Below, piece after piece: positions 28,948 through 38,577 of a DNA stretch of 64,000 nt; the stretch's first letter is position 1; each line of letters opens with the position of its first letter. A program made the translations under genes and the position numbers. The notes under the pieces were generated by a model that saw only the letters and a program-made list of their open reading frames with translations, was not told where the DNA came from and made no database searches. The DNA is from Xanthomonas translucens pv. cerealis (lineage in GTDB: Bacteria; Pseudomonadota; Gammaproteobacteria; Xanthomonadales; Xanthomonadaceae), in contig NZ_CP038228.1 in assembly GCF_006838285.1 (NCBI RefSeq), forward strand, positions 2,232,001-2,296,000, written 5' to 3'.

Positions 28948-29006
28948 GGAAAAAAACATTTTCCCCGCGAAAAACGCCAGATGACGTCATCTGCACCCGC
29001 TATAAC
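28948..29006 (+). promoter_or_regulatory. Putative promoter and operators of the pectinesterase gene
   Basis: A 16-bp perfect palindrome CAGATGACGTCATCTG (28978-28993) ends 7 bases before TATAAC (29001-29006), a likely -10; the palindrome therefore covers the -35 position and half the spacer. Upstream is a second inverted repeat GGAAAA-AAACA-TTTTCC (28948-28964) in an A/T-rich stretch. The layout suggests repression by a dimeric regulator; which one is unknown. Between this and the ATG at 29195 I see no further gene. Confidence 0.55.
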
Positions 29007-29194
29007 TTCGCGGCAAACACCCTGCAAATACAAGGCCCATTACAAAAAATGAAACCGCGGCAGCGAGCGAACTCGCGTCGCCCTGCGCGAACTTGCAGAT
29101 GCATCCACTTCCGGCGATCCACAGCGGCAACGCACAGACCAGCGCCCAACGAGCGATGCCCGCCGCCATCCTGCTTCGAACAAGAGCAACCTCC

Positions 29195-30376
29195 ATGCAT
29201 TTTCCCGCTTCGTTGCACGCTTCCGCGCTACTGGCCATCTGCAGCGTCTTCAGCCCTCACGCACAGGCCGGTACCGGGTCCGCCGACCGGCCGCAATTGA
29301 GCGCGAGCGATGCCCGCCTGCAGACCGTCTCCACCTACCTGGCCAAGGCCGGCATGAACGGTGCGCTGGTCACCGACAACTGGGATCCGAGCGCCGGCGT
29401 TGCGCTGCTGAGCGCCGACTATCGCGTCGCCAGCGATGGCTCCGCAGCGTTCAGGAGCATCCAGGCCGCAGTGGACAAGGCCGTCGCCGATGGCGGCAAG
29501 ATGCGCCGCTACATCAGCCTCGCGCCGGGAACCTACAACGAACCGGTCTGCGTGCCCTCGGCCGCGCCGCCGATCACCCTGTTCGGCCTCGGCGAAACCC
29601 GCAGCGAGACGCTGATCAGCTTCGACAACGCCAATCCGACGCCAAAGCCGGTCGGCACGCCCAGCCAGCCCTGCGCCAGCAACGCCAATGCGGCGGTGAT
29701 CGGCACCTCCGGCAGCGCCACGGTCACGGTCAACGCAGACGCGTTCCAGGCACGAAACCTGACCGTCGCCAACAGCTATGTGGAGGGTACCTATGCCGGC
29801 ACCAACCAGGCGGCGGTCGCCATCAACGTGCGCGGCGACAAGACGGTCTTCGAAGACGTGGCCTTACTGGGCAACCAGGACACCTTGCTGATCGGCGCCA
29901 GCAACCCCGCGTCGCTGATCCGTGCGTACTTCAAGAATTGCCTGTTACAGGGCGACGACGACTTCATCTTCGGCCCGGGCATCGCGGTGTTTTCCCACAG
30001 CATCATTCGCTACGACGCCAGGCGCACGGGCGGCGATTTTGGCCGCTATCTCTTCGCACCCAGCACCCTACCCGGCAGCGCCAATGGCTTTCTCGTCATC
30101 GACAGCGTGTTCGACGTGATCGGCGATATCGCCGACAACGCAGTCTATCTGGGCCGCGCCTGGGACCAGAGCGTCCCCGACCTCGCACATTATGTGAAAG
30201 GTATATCGCCCAATGGCCAGGTGACCATACGCAATTCGATCCTTGGCGCGCACATCCGCAAGCAAGCGCCATGGAGCATGTCCACCGCCAAGCGCCCTTA
30301 CTGCAGCGCCGGTTGCATGTACGCCAGCAACCGCTTCTACGAATATGCCAATACCGGCCCCGGCAGCGCCGACTGA
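29195..30376 (+). CDS. Secreted pectinesterase
   Basis: A 393-residue exported pectin methylesterase (CE8), removing methyl groups from plant pectin so that polygalacturonase can cut it. Signal peptide SLHASALLAICSVFSPHAQA; parallel beta-helix domain with GSAAFRSIQAAVDKA, the active-site strands LGNQDTLLIG and QGDDDFIFGPGIAVF, and LGRAWDQSV (catalytic Arg/Trp region). The frame opens at 29093, but the ATG at 29195 places the signal peptide at the N-terminus. The polygalacturonase gene follows after 99 bases, so the two work in order on the same polymer. Confidence 0.92.
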   Translation: MHFPASLHASALLAICSVFSPHAQAGTGSADRPQLSASDARLQTVSTYLAKAGMNGALVTDNWDPSAGVALLSADYRVASDGSAAFRSIQAAVDKAVADGGKMRRYISLAPGTYNEPVCVPSAAPPITLFGLGETRSETLISFDNANPTPKPVGTPSQPCASNANAAVIGTSGSATVTVNADAFQARNLTVANSYVEGTYAGTNQAAVAINVRGDKTVFEDVALLGNQDTLLIGASNPASLIRAYFKNCLLQGDDDFIFGPGIAVFSHSIIRYDARRTGGDFGRYLFAPSTLPGSANGFLVIDSVFDVIGDIADNAVYLGRAWDQSVPDLAHYVKGISPNGQVTIRNSILGAHIRKQAPWSMSTAKRPYCSAGCMYASNRFYEYANTGPGSAD

Positions 30377-30385
30377 ATCGCGCCG

Positions 30386-30420
30386 CCCCGGCCGCGCCGT
30401 CGTTCGCGCGGCTGCCGGGG
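30386..30420 (+). terminator. Hairpin between pectinesterase and polygalacturonase genes
   Basis: CCCCGGC CGCGC pairs with GCGCG (3-base bulge) GCCGGGG around CGTCGTTC. No T-run follows, so it more likely shapes or stabilises the upstream mRNA than ends it fully. Confidence 0.45.
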
Positions 30421-30475
30421 CCGTCATCCAGCGTCTCCATTCCCCTCCCCTCGTCAAACCCGAAGACCCCACCTC

Positions 30476-32152
30476 ATGACCACTGCAAGCGCGATGTCCC
30501 GTCTCAACCTCGCCCTGCCGCTGCTGGCGATCGCCTCGCTGCATGCCAACGCAGCCGTGCACCCGCCTCTCGCCCAGCGCGACCAGACACCCAACGTCAG
30601 TACCGGATGGGGCACAATCGATCAGCCAACGCTGCCGCAGAACGTGTGCATGACACTGGCAGCGACGCTGCAACCGATCGGCGGCTCGCTCGACGGCGTC
30701 GATGCCGACCCGGCCTACTCGGCGCCGGACACGCTGCGCATCCAGGATGCAATCAGCGACTGCCCTGCCGGCAGCGCGGTGCAGCTGGTGACCGGCGCCC
30801 ATGGCGAATCCGGCTTCCTCAGCGGTCCGCTGACCCTCAAGAGCGGCGTGACGCTGTGGATCGACCAGGGCGTCACCTTGTTCGGCTCGCGCAATCCGCG
30901 CGACTACGATAACGGCCTGGGCACCTGCGGCATCGCCAACACCGACAAGGGCAAATCCTGCAAGCCGCTGATCTACGGCAACGCGATCAGCAACAGCGGC
31001 GTGGTCGGCGACGGCAAGATCGACGGACGCGGCGGCAGCGTGCTGACCGCAGGCCCCAACGCCGGCAAGCGCAGCTGGTGGGACGTGGCCTACCAGAACG
31101 TGAGCCAGGGGCTGGTGCAGCACGCGCCGCGCCTGCTGCAGATCGACAACAGCAAGGATTTCACCCTGTATGCGCTGACCCTGGAGAATTCGCCCAATTT
31201 CCATGTGGTCACCGACAACGTCAGCGGCATGACCGCCTGGCGCATCAAGATCCTCAGCCCGAGCCTGGTCTACACCCGGCCAGGCTACGCTTGCCCGGCC
31301 GGCAGCACGCCGGACCAGCGCACGCCCGCCACCTGCTTCACCCCGGAAACGGCCAAGAACACCGACGGTTTCGACCCCGGCCAGTCCAGGAACGTGCTGC
31401 TGGCGTATTCCTACATCAGCACCGGCGACGACGACGTGGCCATCAAGGCGCACGCGAGCGCCAAATCCAGCAATCCGTCCGCCGACATGGCCTTCGTCAA
31501 CAACCAGTTCTACTACGGCCATGGGATGTCGTTCGGCAGCGAAACCGATACGAGCATACGCCGCGTGCTGGTGCAGAACCTGAGCATCGACGGCTTCAAC
31601 AGCAACGACGCGATCAAGGACCCCGCCGCCAACAACGGCCTGCGCATCAAGTCCGACCGCACCCGTGGCGGTCAGGTCTCCGATATCACCTTCGAGAACA
31701 TCTGCATGCGCAACGTGGCGCGCCCGCTGGTGTTCGACGCGTTCTACAGCAAGCCGGCCAATGCCGATCTCGGCAGCGCGTACCCGCGTTTCGACAACAT
31801 TACGCTGCGCAACATGCATTCGCTGGGTTCACGCGACTTCGGCGCAGGCCAGTTGAGTTTCTACGGTTACCGCGACGCGAAGCTGTCCTATCCGATCACG
31901 CTCGCACTGGACAACGTTGTGCTCGAGGGCGGCGCCATTTCCTTCGCCGCGCCGCACAATGGCGGGCCGAACGCCAATCCGGCGGCCACGCACTTCCGCT
32001 TCACCGGCGGACCGGTCAGTTTCGCCAACCTGCTGGCCCCTTCCACCCAGTACGACGTGCAATTGCAGGGCCAGCCCGGAACCGGCAAGCCGCTGGACTG
32101 CAGCGCTGCATTCGTCACCTACAGCAGCGTGCTGGCCGATTCGCCGATCTGA
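30476..32152 (+). CDS. Secreted polygalacturonase (GH28)
   Basis: A 558-residue exported pectinase. Signal peptide near residues 7-27 (SRLNLALPLLAIASLHANA). GH28 active-site motifs in order: KNTDGFDPG, STGDDDVAIKAH, YYGHGMSFGSET and NGLRIKSDR, the usual NTD / DD / GHG / RIK set. Cys pairs suggest a disulfide-bonded secreted enzyme. It cleaves demethylated homogalacturonan; the long N-terminal region before the helix is typical of bacterial exo- and endo-acting members, so the mode is not decided. MSRLNL at 30494 is an alternative start. Confidence 0.92.
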   Translation: MTTASAMSRLNLALPLLAIASLHANAAVHPPLAQRDQTPNVSTGWGTIDQPTLPQNVCMTLAATLQPIGGSLDGVDADPAYSAPDTLRIQDAISDCPAGSAVQLVTGAHGESGFLSGPLTLKSGVTLWIDQGVTLFGSRNPRDYDNGLGTCGIANTDKGKSCKPLIYGNAISNSGVVGDGKIDGRGGSVLTAGPNAGKRSWWDVAYQNVSQGLVQHAPRLLQIDNSKDFTLYALTLENSPNFHVVTDNVSGMTAWRIKILSPSLVYTRPGYACPAGSTPDQRTPATCFTPETAKNTDGFDPGQSRNVLLAYSYISTGDDDVAIKAHASAKSSNPSADMAFVNNQFYYGHGMSFGSETDTSIRRVLVQNLSIDGFNSNDAIKDPAANNGLRIKSDRTRGGQVSDITFENICMRNVARPLVFDAFYSKPANADLGSAYPRFDNITLRNMHSLGSRDFGAGQLSFYGYRDAKLSYPITLALDNVVLEGGAISFAAPHNGGPNANPAATHFRFTGGPVSFANLLAPSTQYDVQLQGQPGTGKPLDCSAAFVTYSSVLADSPI

Positions 32153-32283
32153 TCGCACGCGTCCATGCGCAGCGCTGGCGTCGGGCGGGCGCTGCGGCGG
32201 CATCGGTGCCGCCAGCGCGGATGCGGTTCGGGCCGCGAACGGCGACGGCTTGCCGCACGCCGCATGCGCGGCCAGGCCAGCGC

Positions 32284-32988
32284 TCAGCCCAGGCCGGCCC
32301 ACCAGGCGCGCCACAGCGTGGCCATCTGGCTCGGCGGCTTGCGCGCAGCGCGGGCCTGCTGCGCGATCCGCGCACGCGCCAGCGCCGCCACGATGCGCCG
32401 CGGCCGCGGCCCGTGCACACGCCGCGGCCAGCGCTGCAGCAAAGCCTGCGCCCAGCGCCGCTGTGCCTGCGCCGCGTCGCCGCCGCCGCGCAGCGACAGC
32501 GGCACCGCGGCGATACCGGCGTCGGCCAGGCGCTGCGCCAGCACCTGCGTGGCCAGCGCCGCCGCCGCGTCGCGCTGGCCCTCGAACACCGCGCATTCGG
32601 CCTGCGCCGCGGCCAGCGCGAACGCCTCCAGGCGCGCGTAGGCATGCGCCGGATCGGCCGCGGCCGCACGCGAGGCGAGCAGCCCCGGCAAGGCCTCGGC
32701 CAGCGCCGCCCATGGCGCGGCGATCGGCTCCAGCACCCGCCCCAGCGGATGCCGCGAGCGCTGCCCGGCCCAGCTGCGCAATTCCTCGCCCCACCACGCC
32801 AGCTTGGCGTCGGCCGGCAGCGGATCGCCGGCGATGTTGAGGATGTCGTCGAATTCCTGCAGCAGCGCGAACCAGGCCACAGCGCGCGTGCGCTGTGGCG
32901 CCGGCACGAAGGTCTCGGCCACCGTCCATTCCGGCCAGCGGCTGCGCCATTTGTCGAGGAAGGCATCCAGGGCGGAGGTGCTGCTCAT
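32284..32988 (-). CDS. Phytoene/squalene synthase-like protein
   Basis: A 234-residue all-helical protein of the squalene/phytoene synthase superfamily, seen in the N-terminal AWFALLQEFDDILNIAGDPL followed by AKLAWWGEELRSW and HPLGRVLEPIA. The second Asp-rich motif expected for a working prenyl synthase is not visible, and the protein is shorter than true synthases (about 280 or more), so it resembles the non-catalytic relatives. It is the last gene of a minus-strand run mtaD-ubiG-gph-this gene, with a 21-base gap to gph. Function unknown. Confidence 0.7.
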   Translation of the reverse strand: MSSTSALDAFLDKWRSRWPEWTVAETFVPAPQRTRAVAWFALLQEFDDILNIAGDPLPADAKLAWWGEELRSWAGQRSRHPLGRVLEPIAAPWAALAEALPGLLASRAAAADPAHAYARLEAFALAAAQAECAVFEGQRDAAAALATQVLAQRLADAGIAAVPLSLRGGGDAAQAQRRWAQALLQRWPRRVHGPRPRRIVAALARARIAQQARAARKPPSQMATLWRAWWAGLG

Positions 32989-33009
32989 GCGATCGGAACG
33001 TCTGGAAGG

Positions 33010-33720
33010 TCAGGGAAGCTGCGGCGCGCCGGGCCAGGCGCGCGCATCGAGCAAGTCAGCCGGCGCGGCGACCAGCGCATCGGCGCGCCAGGTCAGCGGA
33101 TCCTCGCCGTCCAGGCGGTAGCCCCACAGCACCGCAACCGAGACCATGCCGGCGGCGCGCGCGGCGAGGATGTCGCGTTCGTCGTCGCCGACGTAGACGA
33201 CCTGCGCCGGTGGCACCTCGATGCGCTGTGCGGCGATCTGCAGCGGCAGCGGGTGCGGCTTGCGCTCGGCCAGGGTGTCGCCGCCGATCAGTACCGCGCA
33301 GCGCCGTTCCCAGCCCAGCTGCGGCAGGATCAGCCGCGCCAGGGATTCGGGCTTATTGGTGACGATGCCCCACACGCAGCCGGCGTCCTCCAGCCGCTGC
33401 AGCAACGCCGCGATGCCGTCGAACAGCTGCGAATGCCGGCCGATCAGGGTTTCGTACTGGCGCAGGAAATCGGCAATCAGCGCATCGCGCTCCGCGGCCG
33501 GCAGCTCGGGAAAGGCGACGCCCAGCATCGCCCGCGAGCCCTTGGACACCACCGGGCGCAGTTGCTCCAGGGTCAGCGCGGCACGCCCGCGTTCCGCCAG
33601 CAGCGCATTGGCCGCGGCCAGCAGGTCAGGCGCGCTGTCCAGCAGCGTGCCATCCAGGTCGAACAGCACCGCGCGCGGGAATCCGTCGCGCGGCGGCTGT
33701 GCCGATTCCCTACTCCCCAT
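33010..33720 (-). CDS. gph: Phosphoglycolate phosphatase (HAD family)
   Basis: A 236-residue HAD hydrolase. Motif [18 protein letters not shown], motif II/III region [10 protein letters not shown] with KPHPLPLQ, and motif [20 protein letters not shown]. Removes phosphoglycolate formed during DNA 3'-end repair; MupP- or UbiG-linked relatives exist, and adjacency to ubiG is common in proteobacteria. The start overlaps the ubiG 3' end by 11 bases, and both coding ends (MGSRES here, GIGNGE in UbiG) are encoded by one GGGAATC-type heptamer tract. Confidence 0.88.
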   Translation of the reverse strand: MGSRESAQPPRDGFPRAVLFDLDGTLLDSAPDLLAAANALLAERGRAALTLEQLRPVVSKGSRAMLGVAFPELPAAERDALIADFLRQYETLIGRHSQLFDGIAALLQRLEDAGCVWGIVTNKPESLARLILPQLGWERRCAVLIGGDTLAERKPHPLPLQIAAQRIEVPPAQVVYVGDDERDILAARAAGMVSVAVLWGYRLDGEDPLTWRADALVAAPADLLDARAWPGAPQLP

Positions 33721-34447
33721 TCCCGATTCCCGGCTTCAGCGCACACGCCAGGTAATTCACCTCGGTGCGCGTGGACAGCCGCGCGCGGTTGCGCCACGGT
33801 TCGTAAAGCATGCCGCTGACGTCGTGCAGCTGTAGCTCGGCCTGGCGCAGCCACGCCGCCAGCTCGGCCGGCTTGATGAAATCCTGGTAGCGGTGGGTAC
33901 CGGCGGGCAGCAGCCGCGCCACGTACTCGGCGCCGACGATGGCCAGCGCGAACGCGGCCGGGGTGCGGTTGAGCGTGGACAGGAACAGCTGGCCGCCGGG
34001 CTTGAGCAGGGTCGCGCAAGCGCGCACGATCGCCGCCGGATCGGGCACGTGCTCGAGCATTTCCATGCAGGTGATCGCATCGAAGCTGCCCGGGCGCTCG
34101 GCGGCCAGGTCCTCGACCGACTGCACGCGGTAATCGACCTCGACCCCGGACTCGAGCTGGTGCAGCCGCGCCACCTTGACCAGTTCAGGGGCCAAGTCGA
34201 TCGCGGTGACCTGCGCGCCCTCCTTGGCCAGCGCCTCGCTGAGCAGGCCGCCGCCGCAGCCCACGTCGAGCACGCTGGCGCCGCGCAGCGGCAGCCGCTG
34301 GGCGACGTAGCGCAGGCGCACCGGGTTCAGCGCGTGCAGCGGTTTCTGCGGGCCGTCGGCGTCCCACCAACGGGTGGCCAGGGCGCCGAACTTGTCCAGT
34401 TCGGCCTGATCGAAGTTGGCGGAGGGAGTGGAAGCGGAAGCGGTCAT
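33710..34447 (-). CDS. ubiG: Ubiquinone biosynthesis O-methyltransferase
   Basis: SAM-dependent methyltransferase, 245 residues, carrying out both O-methylations of ubiquinone synthesis. Begins [23 protein letters not shown] motif [50 protein letters not shown] and [17 protein letters not shown] are UbiG-specific. The start ATG is at 34447 ([11 protein letters not shown]); the longer open frame upstream is not coding. It lies between the deaminase gene (52 bases upstream) and gph. Confidence 0.95.
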   Translation of the reverse strand: MTASASTPSANFDQAELDKFGALATRWWDADGPQKPLHALNPVRLRYVAQRLPLRGASVLDVGCGGGLLSEALAKEGAQVTAIDLAPELVKVARLHQLESGVEVDYRVQSVEDLAAERPGSFDAITCMEMLEHVPDPAAIVRACATLLKPGGQLFLSTLNRTPAAFALAIVGAEYVARLLPAGTHRYQDFIKPAELAAWLRQAELQLHDVSGMLYEPWRNRARLSTRTEVNYLACALKPGIGNGE

Positions 34448-34499
34448 GGCGGCATCTCGGTTGGGCCGCGCGCGCAGCGCGGCACGGCAGTAGAACGGA

Positions 34500-35834
34500 T
34501 CAGGCGTGCACGCTGCGGATGCGTTCGCGCCATTGCCGCGCGTTGGCGACCAGCGCGTCGGTGTCCATGTCCACCAGCACGCGCTGCTCGAGCTTGCGCT
34601 GGCCGGCGATCCACACGTCGCTGACCTGCTGCCGGCCGGCTGCGTAGACCAGCTGCGACAGCACATTGTGCAGCGGCTGGGTCTCCAGCGCCGACAGGTC
34701 CACGCAGATCAGGTCCGCCTGCTTGCCGACCTCGATCGAACCGATCTTCTCGCCGAAGCCCAGCGCGCGCGCGCCGCCCAGCGTGGCCGCGCGCAGCGTG
34801 GTCGCCGCATCCAGCGCGGTGGCGTCGTTGGCCACCGCCTTGGCCAGGATCGCCGCGGTGCGGTTCTCGCTGAACATGTCCAGGTCGTTGTTGCTGGCGC
34901 AGCCGTCGGTGCCGATCGCCAGGTTCACGCCCGCACGCTGCAGCGCGCAGGCCGGGCAGAAGCCGGAGGCGAGCTTGAGGTTGGACTCGGGGCAATGCAC
35001 CACGCTGACCCCGCGCTCGGCGCACAGGTGGATCTCCGCGTCGGTGAGCTGGGTCATGTGCACCGCGATCAGGCGGTCGTTGACCAGGCCCAGCCGGTCC
35101 AGCCGCGCCAGCGGGCGCTGGCCGTACTGCTTGAGCGAGTCGGCGATTTCCTGCGCGGTCTCGTGGGTGTGCAGGTGCACCGGCACGTCGAGCTGGTCGG
35201 ACAACATCCGCACCCGCTCGAAGTTGGCGTCGTTGACCGTGTACGGCGCGTGCGGGGCGAAGGCGATGCCGATCAGCGGATCGTCGCGCCACTGGTCGTG
35301 CACCTCGCAGGCGCGTTCGAAGTATTCGTCGGAGGTCTTGGCCCAGGCGGTCGGGAAATCGATGATCACCGTGCCCACTCGCGCGCGGAAACCGTGCTGC
35401 TTGTACACCGCGGCCTGCACGTCGGAGAAGAAGTAGTTCTCGTTGGCGCAGGTGGTTCCGCCGCGCAGCATCTCGGCGATCGCCAGCGCGGTGCCATCGG
35501 CGACGAACTCCGGGCCGATCACCGCGGTCTCCACCGGCCAGATGTGCTGCTGCAGCCACACCATCAGCGGCAGGTCGTCGGCGATGCCGCGCAGCAGCGT
35601 CATCGGGTTGTGGGTATGCGCGTTGACCAGGCCCGGCAACAGCGCCGCGTCCGGGCGCGACACGGTGCGCGCGGCGGCGAAGCGCGCGCGTGCCTGCGCG
35701 GTCGGCAGCAGCGCGACGATCTCGCTGCCGCGCACCGCCACCGCGTGGTCTTCCAGCACCACCGTATGCGGCTCGATCGGGACCACGTAGCCGGCTTCGA
35801 TCAGCAGGTCGCAGGATTCGGGATTGGAGGTCAT
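34500..35834 (-). CDS. mtaD: S-methylthioadenosine/S-adenosylhomocysteine deaminase-like amidohydrolase
   Basis: A 444-residue TRZ/ATZ-family amidohydrolase. Metal ligands: [27 protein letters not shown] and [27 protein letters not shown] and the aromatic-substrate segment [12 protein letters not shown] match the MTA/SAH deaminase subgroup. It deaminates the adenosine ring of methylthioadenosine or S-adenosylhomocysteine, which fits the SAM-using neighbour ubiG. The substrate call is by family, so another purine or triazine-like substrate is possible. It is the first of the three- or four-gene run. Confidence 0.88.
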   Translation of the reverse strand: MTSNPESCDLLIEAGYVVPIEPHTVVLEDHAVAVRGSEIVALLPTAQARARFAAARTVSRPDAALLPGLVNAHTHNPMTLLRGIADDLPLMVWLQQHIWPVETAVIGPEFVADGTALAIAEMLRGGTTCANENYFFSDVQAAVYKQHGFRARVGTVIIDFPTAWAKTSDEYFERACEVHDQWRDDPLIGIAFAPHAPYTVNDANFERVRMLSDQLDVPVHLHTHETAQEIADSLKQYGQRPLARLDRLGLVNDRLIAVHMTQLTDAEIHLCAERGVSVVHCPESNLKLASGFCPACALQRAGVNLAIGTDGCASNNDLDMFSENRTAAILAKAVANDATALDAATTLRAATLGGARALGFGEKIGSIEVGKQADLICVDLSALETQPLHNVLSQLVYAAGRQQVSDVWIAGQRKLEQRVLVDMDTDALVANARQWRERIRSVHA

Positions 35835-35859
35835 CGCAAGCGCTCTGGAAAAGGAGAGA

Positions 35860-36507
35860 TCAGGTTGCCGCCTGAGCCTGGTCGATGCGCCGCTGATACA
35901 CGCGCATTACCCCCCACTGCAGCACGAACACCGCCACGAAGCCCAGCCGCCCGAGCAGCGGCGCGACCATCGCTAGCGGAATGCACAACGCGAACACCAC
36001 CGGCGCGACCGCCACGCGCAGCGTCATCGCCTGCGCCTGCAGCGCGCCCAGCCGCTGTACCAACCCTTCCTTGCGCACCGCGTAGACATGCATCAGGTAG
36101 GCGGCCGCACCGATCGTGGCCAGATGCGCGCAATACACCGCGAACGCCTGGTTGCTGCCGAAATAGTCAGAATACAAGGCGGTGGAGAACGGCAGCAGCC
36201 CGATCAGCAGCAACTGCAGCACGTTGAGCCAGATCAGCCGGTCGTCAAACTGGCGGATGTGCCGGCACAGCTGCAGATGCGACTTCCAGAACAGCGCGGT
36301 GACCAGGAAGCTGACCGCGAAGCCGATGAACAGCGGCAGCATGTGCCACAGCGCGGCCAGGATGCCGCCGCCGGCCTCGACTTGCGCATGCCCGGGTACC
36401 TTGATCTCCACCGCCAGCAAGGTAATGGCGATGGCGAACACCGCATCGCTGAAGAACACGACCCGGTCGTGCGGGTACTTGGCATCGGCGCTGGCGGCGT
36501 GGCTCAT
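35860..36507 (-). CDS. TMEM175-family potassium channel
   Basis: A 215-residue inner-membrane protein with six predicted helices. The family signature RVVFFSDAVFAIAITLL in helix 1 forms the hydrophobic gate and filter in bacterial TMEM175 tetramers, which conduct potassium. Further helices around MLPLFIGFAVSFLVTALFW and VVFALCIPLAMVAPLLG. The start at 36507 (MSHAASADAKY) is preferred over 36564 because it places the signature close to the N-terminus, as usual. Its 3' end is 25 bases before the deaminase gene in the same direction. Confidence 0.88.
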   Translation of the reverse strand: MSHAASADAKYPHDRVVFFSDAVFAIAITLLAVEIKVPGHAQVEAGGGILAALWHMLPLFIGFAVSFLVTALFWKSHLQLCRHIRQFDDRLIWLNVLQLLLIGLLPFSTALYSDYFGSNQAFAVYCAHLATIGAAAYLMHVYAVRKEGLVQRLGALQAQAMTLRVAVAPVVFALCIPLAMVAPLLGRLGFVAVFVLQWGVMRVYQRRIDQAQAAT

Positions 36508-36679
36508 GGTCGCGGGAATTCCTGGAAACGGATCGGCCGCGATCGCCGCACGGCGATTCGGCATTGCATCGGCGTGGCGGCCGCACGCGGCGAACCCATG
36601 CGACCTGCTGCCGTCCAGCGCAGCCGCTGCCGGCGGCCGGCGGGCGGCCAGGTGCCGCCCGGCCGCGCCGGCCGTGGGC

Positions 36680-37246
36680 TTACTTGACGCGCGAGAAGTA
36701 CTCGCCCGAGCGGGTATCGACCTTGATGATTTCGTCCTGGCCGACGAACAGCGGCACCCGCACCACCGCGCCGGTTTCCAGCGTGGCCGGCTTGCCGCCG
36801 CCGCCGGAGGTATCGCCGCGCACGCCGGGGTCGGTCTCGACGATCTTCAGTTCGACGAAGTTCGGCGGGGTGACCTGGATCGGGGTGCCGTTCCACAGCG
36901 TCACCACGCAATCCTCCTCGCCCTTGATCCACTTGGCGGCGTCGCCGACGCCGGTCTTGTCGGCCTGCACCTGCTCGAAGGTTTCCTGCTGCATGAAGTG
37001 CCAGTACTCGCCGTCGGTGTACAGGTACTGCATGTTGGTATCGACCACGTCGGCCGCTTCCAGGCTGTCGGTCGCCTTCATGGTCAGTTCGACCACGCGC
37101 CCGGACTTGATGAAGCGGTACTTGATGCGGGTGAAGGCCTGGCCCTTGCCCGGCTTGACGTATTCGGTATCGGTGATGATCGCGGGCTCGCTGTTGACCA
37201 GGATCTTCATCCCGTTCTTGACGTCGTTCATGCCGTAGCTGGCCAT
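36680..37246 (-). CDS. efp: Elongation factor P
   Basis: A 188-residue EF-P that relieves ribosome stalling at polyproline. The tip loop [11 protein letters not shown] carries Lys34, the residue that is beta-lysylated in EpmA/EpmB-containing bacteria; domain II and III segments ([28 protein letters not shown]) are intact. GAGGAG lies 7 bases before the ATG. epmB is divergent, 100 bases away, linking factor and modifying enzyme. Confidence 0.97.
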   Translation of the reverse strand: MASYGMNDVKNGMKILVNSEPAIITDTEYVKPGKGQAFTRIKYRFIKSGRVVELTMKATDSLEAADVVDTNMQYLYTDGEYWHFMQQETFEQVQADKTGVGDAAKWIKGEEDCVVTLWNGTPIQVTPPNFVELKIVETDPGVRGDTSGGGGKPATLETGAVVRVPLFVGQDEIIKVDTRSGEYFSRVK

Positions 37247-37346
37247 CTGAAACTCCTCGGGTAAGGCAAACCCGCCGCGTTCGGCGGCCGGCCGGATAGA
37301 ATGGAAAGCCCCGCCGCACCGGCGGGCACTCGTTTTATGACCGCAT

Positions 37347-38378
37347 ATGATAACCGCAGCCCACCGCCCGATGCAGCCGTCCCCGTCCCCCGCCGTCCTG
37401 ACTGCGCCCCGCTGGCAGCAGCTGTGGCGCGATGCCGTGCGCGACCCGCGCGAATTGCTGGCGCTGCTGGGGCTGGACCCCCAGGCGCTCGGCGTCTCCG
37501 AACAGGCTGCGACGCAGTTCGCGCTGCGCGTGCCGCGCGGCTTCGTCGCGCGCATGCGCCATGGCGACGCGCACGATCCGCTGCTGCGCCAGGTGCTGCC
37601 GATCGAGGCCGAACTGCGCCGGGTGCCGGGCTTCGCGCTGGACGCGGTGGGCGACGCGGCGGCCAAGAAGGCCGACGGGGTGATCCAGAAATACCGCGGC
37701 CGCGCGCTGCTGGTCGCCACCGGCAGCTGCGCGGTGCACTGCCGCTACTGCTTCCGCCGCCACTTCCCGTATGCCGAGGAAACCGCCGCGCGCGACGGCT
37801 GGCGCGAGACGGTGGCGGCGATCGCCGCCGATCCGGACATCGACGAGGTGATCCTGTCCGGCGGCGACCCGCTGTCGCTGGCCACGTCAAAGCTGGTGGA
37901 GCTGACCGAGGCGCTGGCGGCCATTCCGCAGATCAAGCGCCTGCGCATCCACAGCCGCCTGCCGGTGGTACTGCCCGAGCGCGTCGATGCGCCGCTGCTG
38001 GCCTGGCTGCGCGCGCTGCCGTGGCCAGTGGCGTTCGTGATCCACGCCAACCACGCCAACGAATTCGACGCCAGCGTGGACACCGCGCTGGCGCAGCTGC
38101 GTGGCAGCGGCGCACAACTGCTGAATCAGGCGGTGCTGCTGCGCGGGGTCAACGACAGCGTCGCCGCGCTGGCCGCGCTGAGCGAGCGCAGCTTCGCCGC
38201 CGGCGTGCTGCCGTACTACCTGCACCAGTTGGATCGGGTCGAAGGCGTGGCCCATTTCGAAGTGGACGACGCGACCGCGCGCGCGCTGCACCAGGCCCTG
38301 GCCGCGCGGCTGTCCGGGTATCTGGTGCCGAAGCTGGTGCGCGAGATTGCTGGCGATACGGGGAAGCGGGCGCTGTAG
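37347..38378 (+). CDS. epmB: EF-P beta-lysylation protein EpmB (radical SAM lysine 2,3-aminomutase)
   Basis: A 343-residue KamA-type enzyme. The radical-SAM cluster motif is [17 protein letters not shown] (CxxxCxxC), then [14 protein letters not shown] (SAM-binding), [15 protein letters not shown], and the C-terminal [15 protein letters not shown]. It converts alpha-lysine to beta-lysine, which EpmA attaches to EF-P Lys34. Short relative to true lysine 2,3-aminomutases, as expected for EpmB. An internal Met (MQPSPSP) is an alternative start. It is divergent from efp, with a shared promoter region of 100 bases. Confidence 0.95.
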   Translation: MITAAHRPMQPSPSPAVLTAPRWQQLWRDAVRDPRELLALLGLDPQALGVSEQAATQFALRVPRGFVARMRHGDAHDPLLRQVLPIEAELRRVPGFALDAVGDAAAKKADGVIQKYRGRALLVATGSCAVHCRYCFRRHFPYAEETAARDGWRETVAAIAADPDIDEVILSGGDPLSLATSKLVELTEALAAIPQIKRLRIHSRLPVVLPERVDAPLLAWLRALPWPVAFVIHANHANEFDASVDTALAQLRGSGAQLLNQAVLLRGVNDSVAALAALSERSFAAGVLPYYLHQLDRVEGVAHFEVDDATARALHQALAARLSGYLVPKLVREIAGDTGKRAL

Positions 38379-38386
38379 GTTTTGCC

Positions 38387-38577
38387 GGGACTCGGGACCG
38401 GGGACCCGGAACAGCGAAAGCCGGAACGCCGGGAACGATGGCGACACCCCATTCCCCTGGCCTTCACCGAATAAAAAGGCCGCGATCTGCGCGGCCATTT
38501 TTCATTCGGGATCTTGCAGCACTGGGAACCCAGCTCTTCCGGGTCCCCGGTCCCGAGCCCCGGTTCCGAACCGGAAC
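38387..38577. repeat. Heptamer-flanked element with internal terminator (copy 1)
   Basis: GGGACTC-GGGACCG-GGGACCC at about 38387-38411 faces TCCGGGTCCCCGGTCCCG at about 38537-38560. The interior shares clear similarity with 43541-43745: CGGAA-AGC-AAAGCCGG near the left end, an A-rich terminator hairpin, and ATCTTGCAGCA followed by AACCC(A)GCTCT at the right end. It fills the gap between epmB and the GGDEF/EAL gene. Confidence 0.82.
38473..38502. terminator. Bidirectional terminator between epmB and the GGDEF/EAL gene
   Basis: GGCCGCG / CGCGGCC stem around ATCTG, with AAAAA before and ATTTTT after, so it can work on either strand for the two convergent genes. Confidence 0.82.

Noticed and set aside
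33010..33720. Truncated or fused gph-ubiG reading
   Set aside because: Both proteins are full length; the 11-base overlap in different frames is ordinary operon packing with repeat-derived ends.
31078..33819. 913-codon plus-strand frame
   Set aside because: It overlaps the GH28 gene in another frame and runs antisense to the phytoene-synthase-like and gph genes; Arg/Gln/Ala-rich without any motif.
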